Source: Emydura subglobosa (Eukaryota > Chordata > Testudines > Chelidae). Taken from it: 64,000 nt of DNA. The DNA lies in assembly GCA_007922225.1 (NCBI GenBank), contig ML679969.1:16737999-16801998 (forward strand). Direction: 5' to 3'. Below the pieces are notes generated by a model that was not told the origin of the DNA, searched no databases, and worked only from the letters and a program-made list of their open reading frames with translations. The stretch's first letter is position 1, and each line of letters opens with the position of its first letter. This document shows, one piece after another, positions 36,876-49,419 of this stretch. The translations under genes and the position numbers were made by a program.

Positions 36876-36903
36876 CACTCTGAGCATATAGCTTCCTATA
36901 TCG
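36876..36903 (+). other. Candidate 28-nt micro-exon
   Basis: A strong acceptor (gaattctttctctgcag) is followed after 28 nt by a perfect donor (gtaagt at 36904). In the frame left by the candidate at 36413-36534 it reads HSEHIASYI plus one base. Unproven. Confidence 0.12.
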
Positions 36904-38538
36904 GTAAGTATTACTGAGTCATGGAGAAACTACAAATTTAGCCTATTCCTCCAAATTTACTCATATGTAGTGCTGTTGGTTTTAATGGGATTAGAAAATT
37001 GCAGAAAGAATGACTTGGATGGTAAAGTTTTGCAATTTAGGGCCCTTACTCTTTTTGTTCCTTGAATTCTTTCACAACTTTAGAAAGTTAATTTTCAGAG
37101 ATGCATTATTACATGCTCCCCTTATATTTAAAATGAATTACTCTGCAGACTTAGAGTTGGAGAGAATAAATTGCTGTCCTTGTTCTAGTAGGCAGGATTA
37201 TAAGTAACTCATTAATTATTTATGATTCATTGTGATGACATCTGATCAATGCCAGGTTAATAGTGTTTAGTATCTTTAAAAGGAGACTTAGGTTAAAAAT
37301 TACTTTTAAAAAATTATTTCTCCAAAGGTAATTTTCACGCATTTGAAACTTAAAGCTGAAACTTACAAATAGCTATTTTCATGTAAATGAAGCAATGTTG
37401 GTGGCACCTGGTATTTGTGAATTCCATGTACCAGCTTGATGACAATGATGTGCTAATGCACGCCTTTTGAAATGTAAGTACGCTTTTTGCCATTCACTTT
37501 GTAAAGTAGTGTCTGAAGGAGATATATGGCTGCTGTTTCTTCAGATGTGAATGTGTATTCTCTGTTCTTGAGGGTACTGTCAGCATTCAAGAAATGATTT
37601 CAGTGTGCCAGTTGCCTGTTTTTAGTTACCATTATAACTTATACCTACATTACATAAATTATCCCCTTTTCCCCTGAGCATGAGACTTGGTCCTTACAAG
37701 AGAGGATTGTCTGTCTCAAAGGCTCTTCATCTCCAATCCAGCATTATTTTTAGCTAGCTTCCTGGTAGTTTGCATTAAACATCAGATTTCAATCCGCCCT
37801 CAACCAGAGTCTGGCTCCTGTGGTCCAGGAGCTCCTTTCCCTTTGATAACCACCTTTATCTGTCTGCCCCTTGACTAGCTTTTATAGCATTGCAAGAGTG
37901 AAAGCTGGCTTGTAGCCAGCCAGTCAGAGCTTTAATTCCTGCTGTAGCCTTCTTTAAGGCTACTCCTCCTTTAAGAAATACTTTTTTTGCAAGGGAGACC
38001 CAAACCTTATTAGTTCTTAAGATAGCTGTGTATCAGCAAGAGCTGAAGAGACTTCTGCCTATGGAAGGAGACCTTTTCTTTCCAAAAGATCAGGCAGATA
38101 TATATCCTTTAATTATCATGGCCATAACCTCATGTAAAAATATCAACAATGGGAAAAATTGAAGGTTCATTAATAAGGTGTTGTGTCTTTAACAGAGCCA
38201 CCTCCCCCATTTGTGATCCAGCGTACACATAGTGTGACACAGAGCTGAATCCCCAGGACAAGGCTTTTCTCAGCAAAATCTTGGTTATCACCTCCTTTAT
38301 TACATATGGATGCCATTTGGTATCTTAGATTTGATAATCATGAATGCTGTCTCCAGAAGTCAATTCTGTCTTTGTACTTGGAAGGCAATGTTTAGGGAAA
38401 ACAGCTAGTATTGGGAAAGGAGGTTGCCTGGCAAAGTAGCAGGAAAATTTGAAAACCCACAAAATCTTTTTCAGCATAACAGAACAGGATGTTGTGAATT
38501 GAGGGTGTAGGCCTGTCTTGACATGAATCATTAGAATT

Positions 38539-39046
38539 TGTGGAGGCTCATTTCTTGGGAGACCGGATTAGGGAGGTAAGTAGATCAACAGGCTGGAAAC
38601 AGAATGTCTGTGCTAACTAAAGATAGGTAAATGGGCCAGTAAGATGAGAGACAGAATGTCTGAACTAGTTAAAATAAGTGGAACCATTCATAATGGACAA
38701 AATAACAGTGAACAAAATAAGCCTGGAACATAATATGAGGTAAAGAGTAAGTTATATATGGACAGAGCATGCTGCATGGGGATCCTACAAAGTAATCAAG
38801 CCAATCCCAAAATGTGTAATGCAAGGTGTAATAAATGCAATGTAATTTGTTTAATGTATATAAAAGAAGAGGTTTTGTTGGTAACTTTGGATTTGTGATG
38901 TAACCTGTCTCCACCGCCTGTGCTTGTCTGATCAATGCAGCGTAGCTTTGCTGTAAGCCAAATAAAAATACCAGAGTGGTGAAATCTGGAGTCGAACTGA
39001 GTACTTCGGAAGCCAAGTGGAAGAGGTCTCAGAGGGAATGCCAACA
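38539..39046 (+). mobile_element. Candidate solo LTR
   Basis: The segment starts tgtggaggctcatttcttgg and ends near gggaatgccaaca. It has LTR-type signals in order: TATA box tatataaaag (38857-38866), then AATAAA (38961-38966) about 100 bp later, then a U5-like stretch (tctggagtcgaactgagta). No internal retroviral genes adjoin, so a solo LTR left by recombination is the best reading. A clean target duplication was not found (tagaa occurs at 38532-38536 and 39057-39061 but does not abut TG/CA ends), so the boundaries are uncertain. Confidence 0.55.
38857..38866 (+). promoter_or_regulatory. TATA box of the candidate LTR
   Basis: Sequence tatataaaag, placed about 95 bp before an AATAAA signal, as expected for the U3/R boundary of an LTR. 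Confidence 0.45.
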
Positions 39047-39184
39047 GGCCTTTGACTAGAAATTTCTATTCTTTCTAACCTTACAGCATTTCCAAATATT
39101 CCATAATTAAGTTCTACTGTTCAAGAGGATAACAGTAATACAGGGGATGAAGATTCAGACAGGAATATTCATATCAATTTATAA

Positions 39185-39960
39185 TTGATTATGACCATCG
39201 AAGATAACATTTCCATGAGTATGTCCCATACCAACAGAGATGGGCAAGCTAAAACAAGTGATCTCCAGACCTATGCACAGTTAGTAGGACTGAAAATCAA
39301 CTCTGAGAAAACTAAAACCACCAGAATCAAAACACAAGAAACCACCAGTAACATTTTCTGGGAGTGACATAGAAGAAGTCTGACACTTCCCATATCTTGG
39401 CAACACTGTAAGCAAAATAGGTGGAACAAACAAAGACATTAAAGCCAAAGCTTTGAAAGCCAGTCATGCCTTTGCAACGTTAACACTGATCTGGAGAAAC
39501 AGAAAGCTTGCCCTCTGAACTAAACTTTGACTATTTAACACCATTGTAAAGTCTATTTTAGTATATGTCACTAAAACTTGGAGACTTACCAAGACCTTGC
39601 TATCTAAACTCCAAATTTTTATAAACAGCTGCCTTACACAGATCCTCAAAATCAGAAGTCCAGAAAAAGTCACAAGTGAAGAACTTCGGAGGAGGACAAA
39701 TCAGAAAATGATAGGACAGGAAATAATGGAACGAAAATGGAGATGGCTAGGACACACATGGAGAAAAGAACTGAATAACATAAAACAGGCACTGATGTCC
39801 CCAGGCAAGAGTTGAAGGGATAAACTAAGAACATCTTGGAAATGCACAATAGAAGCAGAACTGACTATCAAAATGACGTGACAAAGATGGAAGGCAGGGT
39901 GAAGACTCTGTGTTCTGCTTGGTATAAAAAAGCATAAGTCAAGTAAGCCAATCATGACCA
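39185..39960 (+). mobile_element. Non-CR1 LINE fragment (RT C-terminal region), degenerate
   Basis: Across several frames it encodes SHTNRDGQAKTSDLQTYAQ, VGLKINSEKTKTTRIKTQET, a YLGNTVSKIGGTNKDIKA segment, KLQIFINSCLTQILKIR, and MERKWRWLGHTWRKELNN, then a WKCTIEAE stretch. The motif order (LGLKIN..KTK, YLGS.VS..GG...DI, W.GHTLRK) is typical of the C-terminal half of a widespread LINE RT group distinct from CR1 and L2. The exact clade (RTE-like, Jockey-like or other) cannot be settled here. The usual LADDI catalytic motif just upstream is lost. Confidence 0.75.
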
Positions 39961-42435
39961 TCTAAGGGGAGAAAACGTCTCTCCTGCTGTAGGGACTGAT
40001 GATAGATTACTATTGTGGCAGGAAGAGGGATAAAAGTCAATCACAGAAAAGTGAGTTGTAAAAACATAAAAGAATATACTCTAGAATCCACACAATCTTT
40101 GAAGGACATATCTTACAATGAAGAACTTCAAGGAATCCCCATGCGAGCACCTCTTAAAAAGAGATGAGTTGTTGGTTGCTGCTACAGTTTCAGTAAATAG
40201 AGCTGGTCCACCACCACAAAAGATTCCAGGACATTCATTCAGTTTTCTTTGTGGTACTCAAAAAATGGACCAGAACCTGAGGTATCCTGGCTCTGAAATA
40301 CTTAAGCAAACCTGCCAGATCGTGAAAATACAGACTAGAAACCACTTGGCTACCAACCAGTTGTGGGGCTAGAGAACTTTATCTGATGTTTGTAGACCTA
40401 AAGACAGCGTCTCTACATGTTCCCATCTTTCTGTGGCTCAAAATTTTCCTGAGATTTATGTGAAATTCAAACTATCAATTCAAGTCTCTATCCTTTGGTC
40501 TGGTGATGGTCCTCCCTCAAAGATATTTACAAAAGATGTCTAGCCATAATTGTGCATCCAGGGCAGGCATATGTATCTGTTCCTAGATCACATCCTTATC
40601 TGGGACTGCACGGATCAGCTACCTAAGTGATGATATTTGACCTAACACTAGCAAACATTTCCTCTGCAGACAGAAAGGACTATTAGACTTCAGCCTCTGA
40701 GGATGAAGTGTGTGTGACCTTTTGGGGCCTTTTAGCTTGAGGTCTCCTAAGGAGAAGACAATACCATGATAGTGTCTTACCTGAGGAGACAAGAAATCTA
40801 AGAAATAAGTGTGAATGAGATTATTCCAGTGGGCAGAACAGAATATCTTGTGCCCTGAGGTCAGGCACATCAGTCTGATTCAAAAATAGACTGGCTGAGC
40901 CAGCAGTCCCAACAACTGTAGTATGACCCTAAACCACTTGAGAAACATTTCTTAATTAAATGAAAAATCTTTGGTAATTACTTTTGCATTAGCAATATAC
41001 ATGAGTTATAAAATCCGTATAGACAGCATATGGATTAAATTAATTTTCAAGCAATATCTGAATGAGATTTAATAATATAAGATGCAAGATATACCAGATC
41101 ATATACTAGTTTGCAACAGCAAACTAGTTGCTTGATGTCATCACTTGATAGGCAGACATGTCAATTGAATTGCAGCACAAAAGGAATTAAGGGAGGTCCT
41201 GTTGTGCACAATTTGGTGCATCAGAGATGTAGAAATGTCATTTACAAGTAAAAATTCAATTTTTTGTCAAGTCTGTAAAGCAGTCTTATCTTTTTAAAAA
41301 AATCACATTTTCACTGATATTTTTGTCTGTTCATAAAATAGCTAATCTGCACAACAAAATAAAATATATAAACTTTACCCCCATGTTGACATATTTGTTG
41401 TGCATTTATGAACAGTAAGTGTCCTTATTAATTTATATATGTACATATAGAATAGTTACCTATAATTAGATTTTGCAAAAAGTTATGCAACTACAGTCCC
41501 TCCTGTTCAGCTGGTTATCTTCTGAGTTGGTTGTATAGTGAGAATTGTAGGTACTTAGTTAAATATGAATTGCTGAGTAGTGACTGATGCAGTGTGCCCT
41601 CTAGATTCAGAATCTTAATCTTTTCATAGAAAAACATTTATCTAGTGTGATACTGATGTAACAAAAAGCATACAGAAATGGAATTATATGCATTTCATAA
41701 CATAAGGTTATAAATTGTAACGTAAGATTGCAGTGTCTTAAAGGAAAGCTTCTGTTGCTCCACAGGTTTGTCTCTTTGTCTCCTGGTGCATATTGCAAAG
41801 GAGCACCCTGGTCTGACATGACATGAGCTCTGAATTGAAAGTTAAGCATAATTTTATTCATCCCAAATTATATTTATCAACTAATTGCTCTGAAAACAAG
41901 TGCAAAGTGTGTGTCTGCTAATTAGGGAAGTGCCATTCTTTATTTTCATTATTTTATGACGAGTACACTGAAGAGGTTATTTGAATGTGAAGGCATTTGT
42001 TTAATAAAAAAGGCTGAATTTTCCTGTCTCATTTAGTATTACTTTCTGATTCTAGTAATGTTTTTTGTCAATAAAGTTTTGGGGGGAGACTCAGGGTCCC
42101 ATTGAAAGTTGTATACCATTATTAAAGTTAGCTGCCCCAAAATGGGTTTATGAACATAGGCTACAGATGGGATTTCTGTTTTATACTTTCAATAGTAGCT
42201 ATGCTCAATTGTCCAGTTTTAGGAGGTTGAGAATTCTAGGAGGAGATAGCAGGCAGTAGTAGAGATGTAAGATTAGCTATAGGATGAAAATTCAGAAATG
42301 GAAAATAAGATTTAAGAGTAACATCATAGATTGACAGCTAAATCTCTTGGAAATAGAGTTCACCCAACTATATAACTAAAGGGAACAGGATGGAATCCTT
42401 TTTCTCACCAAAGACCTGTGGAGGTGGAGCCCTTA

Positions 42436-42656
42436 GGCCTGGTCTACATTGCTGTCAACGGGAGATACCGCAAGCTACGTATAACTACGTAGCTTGTATA
42501 TCTCCCATTGATGTACCATTGATTTACAGCACTGTGTCGACGGGAAATGCCCTCCTGTTGACGCAGCCTTACACCTTTCACAGTTGGATTACTGACATTG
42601 ATCAGAGAGGCCATCTGGGATCGATTGTCACAGAGCCCACAGTGTAGACATACCCT
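42436..42656. mobile_element. Harbinger-like MITE, ~220 bp
   Basis: The left end ggcctggtctacatt and the right end gtgtagacataccc are imperfect inverted repeats, flanked by TTA (42433-42435 and 42657-42659), the 3-bp duplication expected for PIF/Harbinger. Inside, caagctacgta (42471-42481) and tacgtagcttg (42486-42496) form a perfect 11-bp hairpin with a 4-nt loop, extended by ggagata/tatctcc. Confidence 0.7.
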
Positions 42657-43269
42657 TTAGAAAAGACGTTGACAGACTGGGCAGAGGTAAGAGAGGAAAG
42701 ATCATGGAGCTGGGAAGTTAACATCCAAAGGATTCAAGAATGAAGACAGAGCAAAGACTTGCCATTAGTCGTCTCCTCTTGGCTTCTATTAAGAAGGATA
42801 AGTTTAGAAAAACTAAATGTGGGTGCTTGTCAGATTGTTGGTTCAAGGAATTGAGGCAAAAGAGAAAAAGAAACTGGTGATAGAGAGGAGGTTTTATTCA
42901 AGGTAGAAGGCATGTTTCAGAACGGAGGCAAAGAAGCCTAAGGGGGAGAAATGTATCTAATGGTCAGACAGAAAGGAGGAGGATGGGATTTGATGGGTCA
43001 GGTCAAGGATTTTTAAATGGATAACAAAAACGAAACTGCAGATTGTGAAATAATGGTGCGTGACAGTGCATGCTGAATGGTTTTAATTTTTGAAGAGTAA
43101 GGTAGAGAATATAGAGAAGACACTGTTAGAGGCAAATGAGTTAATGAGGAAGGGTGACAGTAGACTTGTATAGCAAAGGACAGAGGCAAGAGGATATCTA
43201 TAGTGAATTGAAGTTGGAGTAGTAATGGAGCTTGTCTGGTGGTGAGGACAGAGATTCTGTGACTTTACC

Positions 43270-43615
43270 AGACCTCTGACTTCTTTGGCTTCAGCTGTCA
43301 GCGGCTGCAGCTGAGGACAGAGCTAGGGTTGTGGACTTGCGGCTGAGGCTGTGCGTCCCTGTCCCGCCTCCCAAACCTTGTGGCTGCGGCTGGAGCTGTG
43401 TGCCCCCACCCCACAGCTTCAACAGTGTTGATGGAGCTGCAGTTGTCATTTCAGCCCCCCTTCCCCACCAGTCCTCTCCACTCAGCTCTCCTCCATCTCC
43501 TGGTTATTTTTAATAAAAGTCACAGATGGGTCCTGGGTCCTGTGAATTTTTGGTTATTGCCCGCAACCTGTCCATGACTTTTACTAAAAATAATCATGAC
43601 AAAATTCTAACCTTA
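43270..43615. mobile_element. GC-rich MITE
   Basis: Contains ataaaagtcacagatgggtc and ctgtccatgacttttactaa, an imperfect foldback around 43510-43590, preceded by GC-rich sequence (ggctgcggctggagctgtg). This is the aspect of a common reptile MITE with 'gtgacttttactaaaaata' near its end. The left boundary is uncertain. Confidence 0.5.
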
Positions 43616-44962
43616 CTCATGGATGCCAGAAGAGAGCCCTTCTCCAGTCTTCTGGGGCAACATAGTGCCCATCTTTAAAAAGAAGGAGCTGGGGAGCGAT
43701 AAGCCAGTCAGTCTGGCCTCGATATCTGGGAAGCTACTAGAGCTATGATTTTTCAACCTTTTTTCACTTGTGTACCCCTAAAAAATTGGAAATGGAGGTG
43801 TGGACTCCTTTGGAAATCTGAGACATAGTCTGCAGCTCGCCAGGGGTCTGCAAACCATGGGTTGAAAACCACTGTACTAGAGCAATGTACAAAACATTCA
43901 ATTTGAAACTACCTGGAGAATGTAGGGGTAATTACTAGCGGCCAGTATGGATTTGCAAAGAACAAATCATGCCAGACCAGCTTGGTTTCCTTTTTTGACA
44001 GTGTAACTGGTTTGGTGGATGGGAGAATGTGGGTGACATAATATAACTGCACTTCAGCAGGGCTTTTGACCCAGCCCCACGTGACATTCAAATGAGAAAA
44101 CTGGAGAAATGTGGGCTTGCCGAAACTACCATTAAGTAGATGCATAATTGGTTAACCAAACACAAACAAGGAGTAACTATTAATGGAGTGATGTTGGCTT
44201 GGAAAACGGTCAAGAGTGGAGTTCCACAGGGATCTGTTTTGGGTCTGGTTGTGTTTAACATCTTTATTAATAACCTAGATGTAGGAATAGAGAGTATGCA
44301 GATCAAATTTGCAAATGACTCAAAATTAAGGGGGGTTGCAAACACTTTGGAGGATAGAGCTAAAATTCAAAGAGATCTTGATATTGTAGAACTAGGCTAA
44401 AGACAACCAAATGAAATTCAACGAAGACAAATGTAAAGAGCTACACTTACAGAAGAAAAACCAAATGCACAAATACAGAATGGGGGATAACTGGTTTGGC
44501 AGCAGCGCTGCCGAGAAGGATCTGAGAACTGTGGTGGATCACAACCTCAATGTGAGTCAGTAGTGCCATGCTGTTGCACCCAAAAAAAAAGAAAAGGCAA
44601 AGGCTGAAGAAAGTGGGTATGTTCTGTTTGGAAAAGAGGAGGTTAAGGGAGGACACGATAGTAGTCTTCAGATACTTGAAAGGCTGCCATAAAAAAGATG
44701 GAGATCAGTTCCCTCTTGCCACAGAGGGCAGGACAAGGGGAAATGGGTTAAAAGTAAAGCATAACACATTTAGATTAAATCTCAGGAAAAACTTCCTAAC
44801 TGTAAGAATAGACTGCCTCAGGAGGTTGTAGAAGCTCCTCCAATGAAGGTTTTCAAGAAGAGATCGGATAGCCATCTATCTTGGATGATTAGACCCAACA
44901 AATCCTGCATCTTGGCAGGGGGTTAGAGTAGATGCGGTCCTTTCTAACTCTTTGGTTTTATG
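43616..44962 (+). mobile_element. CR1 LINE (RT domain to 3' end), interrupted and internally deleted
   Basis: RT motifs in order: NIVPIFKKKELG, KPVSLASISGKLLE (about 43700-43740), GQYGFAKNKSCQTS-like text near 43940-43985, TVKSGVPQGSVLGLVVFNIF (about 44208-44265), KFANDSKLRGVANTLEDRA (FADD is FAND), then KKVGMFCLEKRRLREDT. The segment after VSQ.CHAVAP is missing (jump at about 44575, at a run of A). The 3' end has the 'aggagg-ttgta' block and a tail like ggtcctttctaactctttgg. A hAT MITE sits inside at 43744-43874. Confidence 0.92.
43744..43874 (-). mobile_element. hAT MITE, 131 bp, inserted into the CR1
   Basis: Reverse complement begins cagtggttttcaaccca, continues ggtttgcagacccctgg and ends ggttgaaaaatcata. 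The CR1 sequence actagagc is duplicated exactly on both sides (43736-43743 and 43876-43883; one further T also matches). This is an 8-bp hAT target duplication, and it proves insertion after the CR1. The same length and family as 50278-50408. Confidence 0.88.
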
Positions 44963-46286
44963 ATCTCTTCCAACAAGGAGGAGGCAAGCTTTGAGTTTTG
45001 GACTTGCTGATTCTGAGAGCAGACCAAACTGTTCCTTGTGGAATTATGTTTCGTGGTTATTTGAAAAAACTTGGGTGCACTCTTAGAAACTCAAGAAAAA
45101 ATCCAAGGGGAACCAAAACGTGTAGGGAAATGCCTGAAACTGATTGGTCAGATAGTTAAGTACTATTCCTACTTTCTTCTTGCTAAAATAGCCTTAATCT
45201 ATGATCAGTTGAAATCCTTAAAACAAATGAGAGATTCTCCCCTATGCCTTTAAAACAAAGGCAGTTATTTAAAGAATTATTTTGTCTAGTACTTGATGCG
45301 CAACTTCATGAATTGTGCTTGAAAAATTTTACCTTGCAGTGACTAACAAGGATAAAAAATAATTTTACCCACTGCAGTTTAAGGGAATAAACTAATGGTT
45401 TAGCAAAACCTAGTCTGCATGCTGGTTCCCATTGATGTGGGCTTCTCTGCTCTACACTCTTCCCCTCTTGTCCTGGCCCTACCAATGGTGTCCTAAAGGT
45501 CTTCACCTCCTGCTCCTTCCTTACATTCACATTCTCAGTTTCTCTCTGCCCTCAGCCCTTGCCTGATTGATGCTTTTCTTTGTTTTTCTTGTCTCTTGAC
45601 CCTTTCCATCTGTTTCCTGTCCACCTATATCTTTTCTTTACCAAATTCTTCTCTACTCACTCCTCTACGTTTTCATTGCTTCTCCCACATCTCCCCCAAA
45701 TCTTTCAGTTCCCTATTTCAGTTCTTTAATGTCTCCCTCTTTGTCCTCACTACACATTCATGCCTCATATTACCCTCACTATATACATTCACCCATCTAC
45801 TCCCAGTTTCTTCACTCTGCCTCCCACCTCTTGCCGAAAAATGGCTGCCAGTTCTCTGCTCTTGGGTGGGACCTCCACTTCACTGACTCTCTCTCACTCA
45901 CACACACACCCTGCACATGCCATGTTTTTGTGAGTTGTGTGCTACGATTTGTGCATCAACAATAGAAGTTCAGGGTTCTGGGAAGGGAGTGGGAACGGAG
46001 CAGTATCCTCAACAAGAAGGCTGCTTTGCTCTCAGGTACTGGTCATGTTCAGTAAAAAGCTCTGCAGCCTACTGTTTTGCCCATTCTACCGTCCAGAAAT
46101 TCACTTGCCCAGACCAAGTGGTTTTTTTAAGCTTTGTGTTATCCTAAAGTCACAAAAGATCAGTCTTAACAGGGCTGTAATTACATATGTGTCTGAGGCT
46201 TCTGTTCCTGAGCATATACTTGATCCATGGTCATAATTTGAAGCATTAGGGCCTAGAGTCAGGCTTTTCCAAATACTGCTTGTAGA

Positions 46287-46309
46287 TTTTTTTTTTTTTT
46301 TTTTTTTTT
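46287..46309. repeat. Poly-T run of 23
   Basis: Uninterrupted T tract. No flanking repeat was recognised that would make it a retroposon tail. Confidence 0.95.
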
Positions 46310-49300
46310 GAGGAAAATTGTTTTGGAGAGGTGGAAATTTCTATTTATCTCTTCTTGCAATGGTCCTTTTCTTATACTAGTAAACTACTTTTTTCCATCC
46401 TAAATGTGTTTGCTGTTAGTTTTCTTTGCAGAAAGCAATTTCATAGTGCTTTCCTGATGGTCCTTTTTGTAAAAGACTAACCTGAATGTGCAAAACCTTC
46501 ACTTTTACTTGTACTAATTTTTTCAACTTTAGTTGTTTCATTTTGCCAAGTACTTACTTTTTCACTCCTGATATTTTCCATGTGATATAGTCACCATTGA
46601 AAATCCTGTGTGAGATTGAAAAGACAGGATTTTGATCACTTGCAAAATGTAATATCCTCAGTTTCCTTTCATTTGACAAGTGAACCAATTCATCTGTGCT
46701 TATATATGCTAGTCCCTTGCAAAAAGGAATTTAAATTAACTTTGTAAATTGACTTTGTTGGAAAACATTTTCCTTGTAAAATGCAGTACAAAGTACAACT
46801 CACATTGCACATTAATGCTGTGTTGAGTGCTGTGCATGTTGGAGGCCCAAGTATATTATGTAATAGTAGTTATTACCACTTTGATCCCCGTGGATCAACA
46901 AAATATTTACTGGAATATTCAAGTAAAGTAATGCATGCCAACAGTTTTCATACACTTCAAAGAATGGGTGTACACATTAAAAATACTGAAATATTAAATG
47001 CTGTTTTCTTTAATTGTGTTCTCTTTTGATGGTATATTTTGGGAGTAGGAGTATATTGGAAAAGAGGAATGAATCCTGAAAAGGTTGTATTTTATGAGGA
47101 ACAGAACAGGCTAATGAATTAAGAGTAACTGTTTTTATTAAGCCATTTTTTTGCTAGAAAAATTTTCAAACACTTCTATGCTAACTCAAAAATGGCTTCG
47201 AGTATTCTTAAGCTTCATTTGTCCACTGTGTGCGGGAAATAAGGAATGTTGGTTTGGCTTTTTAAAGAAATCTCGTTTTTAAATGCACTCATTGCTGAGA
47301 GAGTTTTTCTCTTTGGCTGGGCCTCAGTCTTCTGTGTTCAGGATTCCCCTTACATTAACTATTAGAGAGCTGTATGCCAGTTGTCTGATACATATTGTAA
47401 TTGTATTCTATGATGAGACACAAAGAAGTGCACCAAAATGAGTCTTCCTCTCCTCTTGAGGCTTTGTGAACATACCACTGTGATCAGCAACAGTTCCTGA
47501 GCTGGATCTCCACGTTTATAAGAGGTGCCAGCTAGCAGGGCATTCTGTGTGAGAACCCCTCAGCTTTGAAACTCACTTATTTCTCTTTCCTCCTTCCCCT
47601 GCCCACTTCTATTTTATTGATTTTCAGGCCGTGTGGCAAGACCCTTCTGTCTTTCCTTAGCTTGAGGGATTGGGAGGACTGGTGGAAGATCTTAAAGAAC
47701 TAAAATAAATTTTCAGCTGCTGGGTTAAATGTTACACATGAGAGGAAGGGTGTCCTTAGAGTCATCTATATGTATAATTAATTGTAAGTTTTAAAAGTGT
47801 CAGGGAGCACCCATATCCTCCATTTGATGGAATAAGTATACAAAGTAAGTGTCTGACTGATACTGTTAAGATAGATAAGGTGGTGGATAAAGTAATATCA
47901 CACACATTGCTAATAACAGATCTCAGGCCGGAGTGTGCTCCTTGGAAGATTTGTTCTTTCTATTAATCCAAGACTTCTCAGATTGCTTTCAAAGCTAGTT
48001 TTCTTGTATGGCAACATCACTCCTTCCGTGGAATTAGCTATCCAATTTATCACAGAGGGTTTTAGCAGTTTATAATTGTTTCACTGTCATTCAAAAGTTT
48101 TGTTATGTTGCCAAAGCCTTCATAAATACATTTTTAGAGTTAGAGAAAATATAAAAACAAACAAACCTGCACTTTGTTTTTCGTTTATGCTGTTCAGGGA
48201 CCATAACCTAAATCTATAAAAGAGAAGCTTATGTAAATAATGCAAAATAATGGCATTTTGAACTTTAATGCTCTTCTGAAATTCTGTTGCTTAATTATAT
48301 TGATTAATTGACCAAGAAGTTGTGCCTATATCTTGAGAGAATGAATTATGATTTGGGTAACAACTACCTCCCCTCTGTCTCATTCAACTAAAAGCTGACA
48401 AAACATAACTACAAGAGTAATTTTAATCTTTGACTCAAGACATGAGTTGAAACCAGAGTTCTTCAGAAAGGAAAGGCATTCTTGAAACCAGCATTTTTCA
48501 GAAGGTCATTAATTTATGCTGCCATCTAGTTGTATCCACTGTTTTTATACGAGTAAACGGCTGCTGGAGAGTAAACAATTATTGGTGAAATTTTAATTTA
48601 CTTTCGAAAATGTATGTATAGTAGAAATACATTTATAAAATTGATATTGCCTAGTGGAGAGTTCTTAAAGTTGATATGCAAGTACATTTTCTTGTGGGGA
48701 ATGAATGATTTTAGAATCTTACTGTTTGAAGTTTTTATATTGAATTTTTTAATTGCAGGATATAAAAGCAAGTTCAGGCTAAGTCTACTAGCTATAGTTT
48801 GAAAGGAGTCCATGATCTGGCCTTTTGACTACTGCTCATGACCATGTAGGTAAAATCAATGCCACCTGATAGCATCTCAGCTTCTCTCCATTCTTTTTTT
48901 TAATTTATGTAAAACCTGGTGGACTGGGTATTGGGATGAAGCAAAACTGCCACATCAGCTGTTTTCTTTGGACATGCATGTGAGAAACAGATGTGATTGG
49001 TCAGCTGAGTTTGGAGTCACTATCTTGGTTGTACTACTAAAAGACAGGACTTGAAAATTGACTGGATACCTACTGGCTGGAGAATGATGCTTTTCAACCA
49101 TGGCCCAGTTCAGACCATGATCATTCTGAGGAGAGAGAGAAAAAGGGTTACCAGTGAGATTGACAGGCAGTGCCATCATGAGGAGCTTGTGTCCTGTCTT
49201 GGCTATTGGGAGTGAGGAAGATGCTATGATTCCCAACAGGGCATCATCACACTCTGGGGTTTGATCACTGATTCCTGCTATCCAGACACTGATACAAACA

Positions 49301-49419
49301 TTTGAAGCATTTCACCTCCACCAAAGCTGATAGTGCTGTCAGCATATCTGTGAAATGTAAGTGTCTTGTCAATTTCACTGATGCACACAGACTTGAGAAT
49401 AGTTGGTTGAAAAACAAAC

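Noticed and set aside
37151..37200. Continuation of the 36876-36903 micro-exon frame at an AG (tactctgcag), reading LELERINCC...
   Set aside because: The acceptor lacks a polypyrimidine tract and the frame ends at a stop with no polyadenylation signal seen nearby.
38532..39061. tagaa repeats as target duplication of the LTR candidate
   Set aside because: They lie 2 bp outside the TG start and about 10 bp outside the CA end, so they do not flank proper LTR termini.
44088..44345. 85-codon - strand ORF over the CR1 at 43616-44962
   Set aside because: Shadow of the RT coding strand, which is the + strand.
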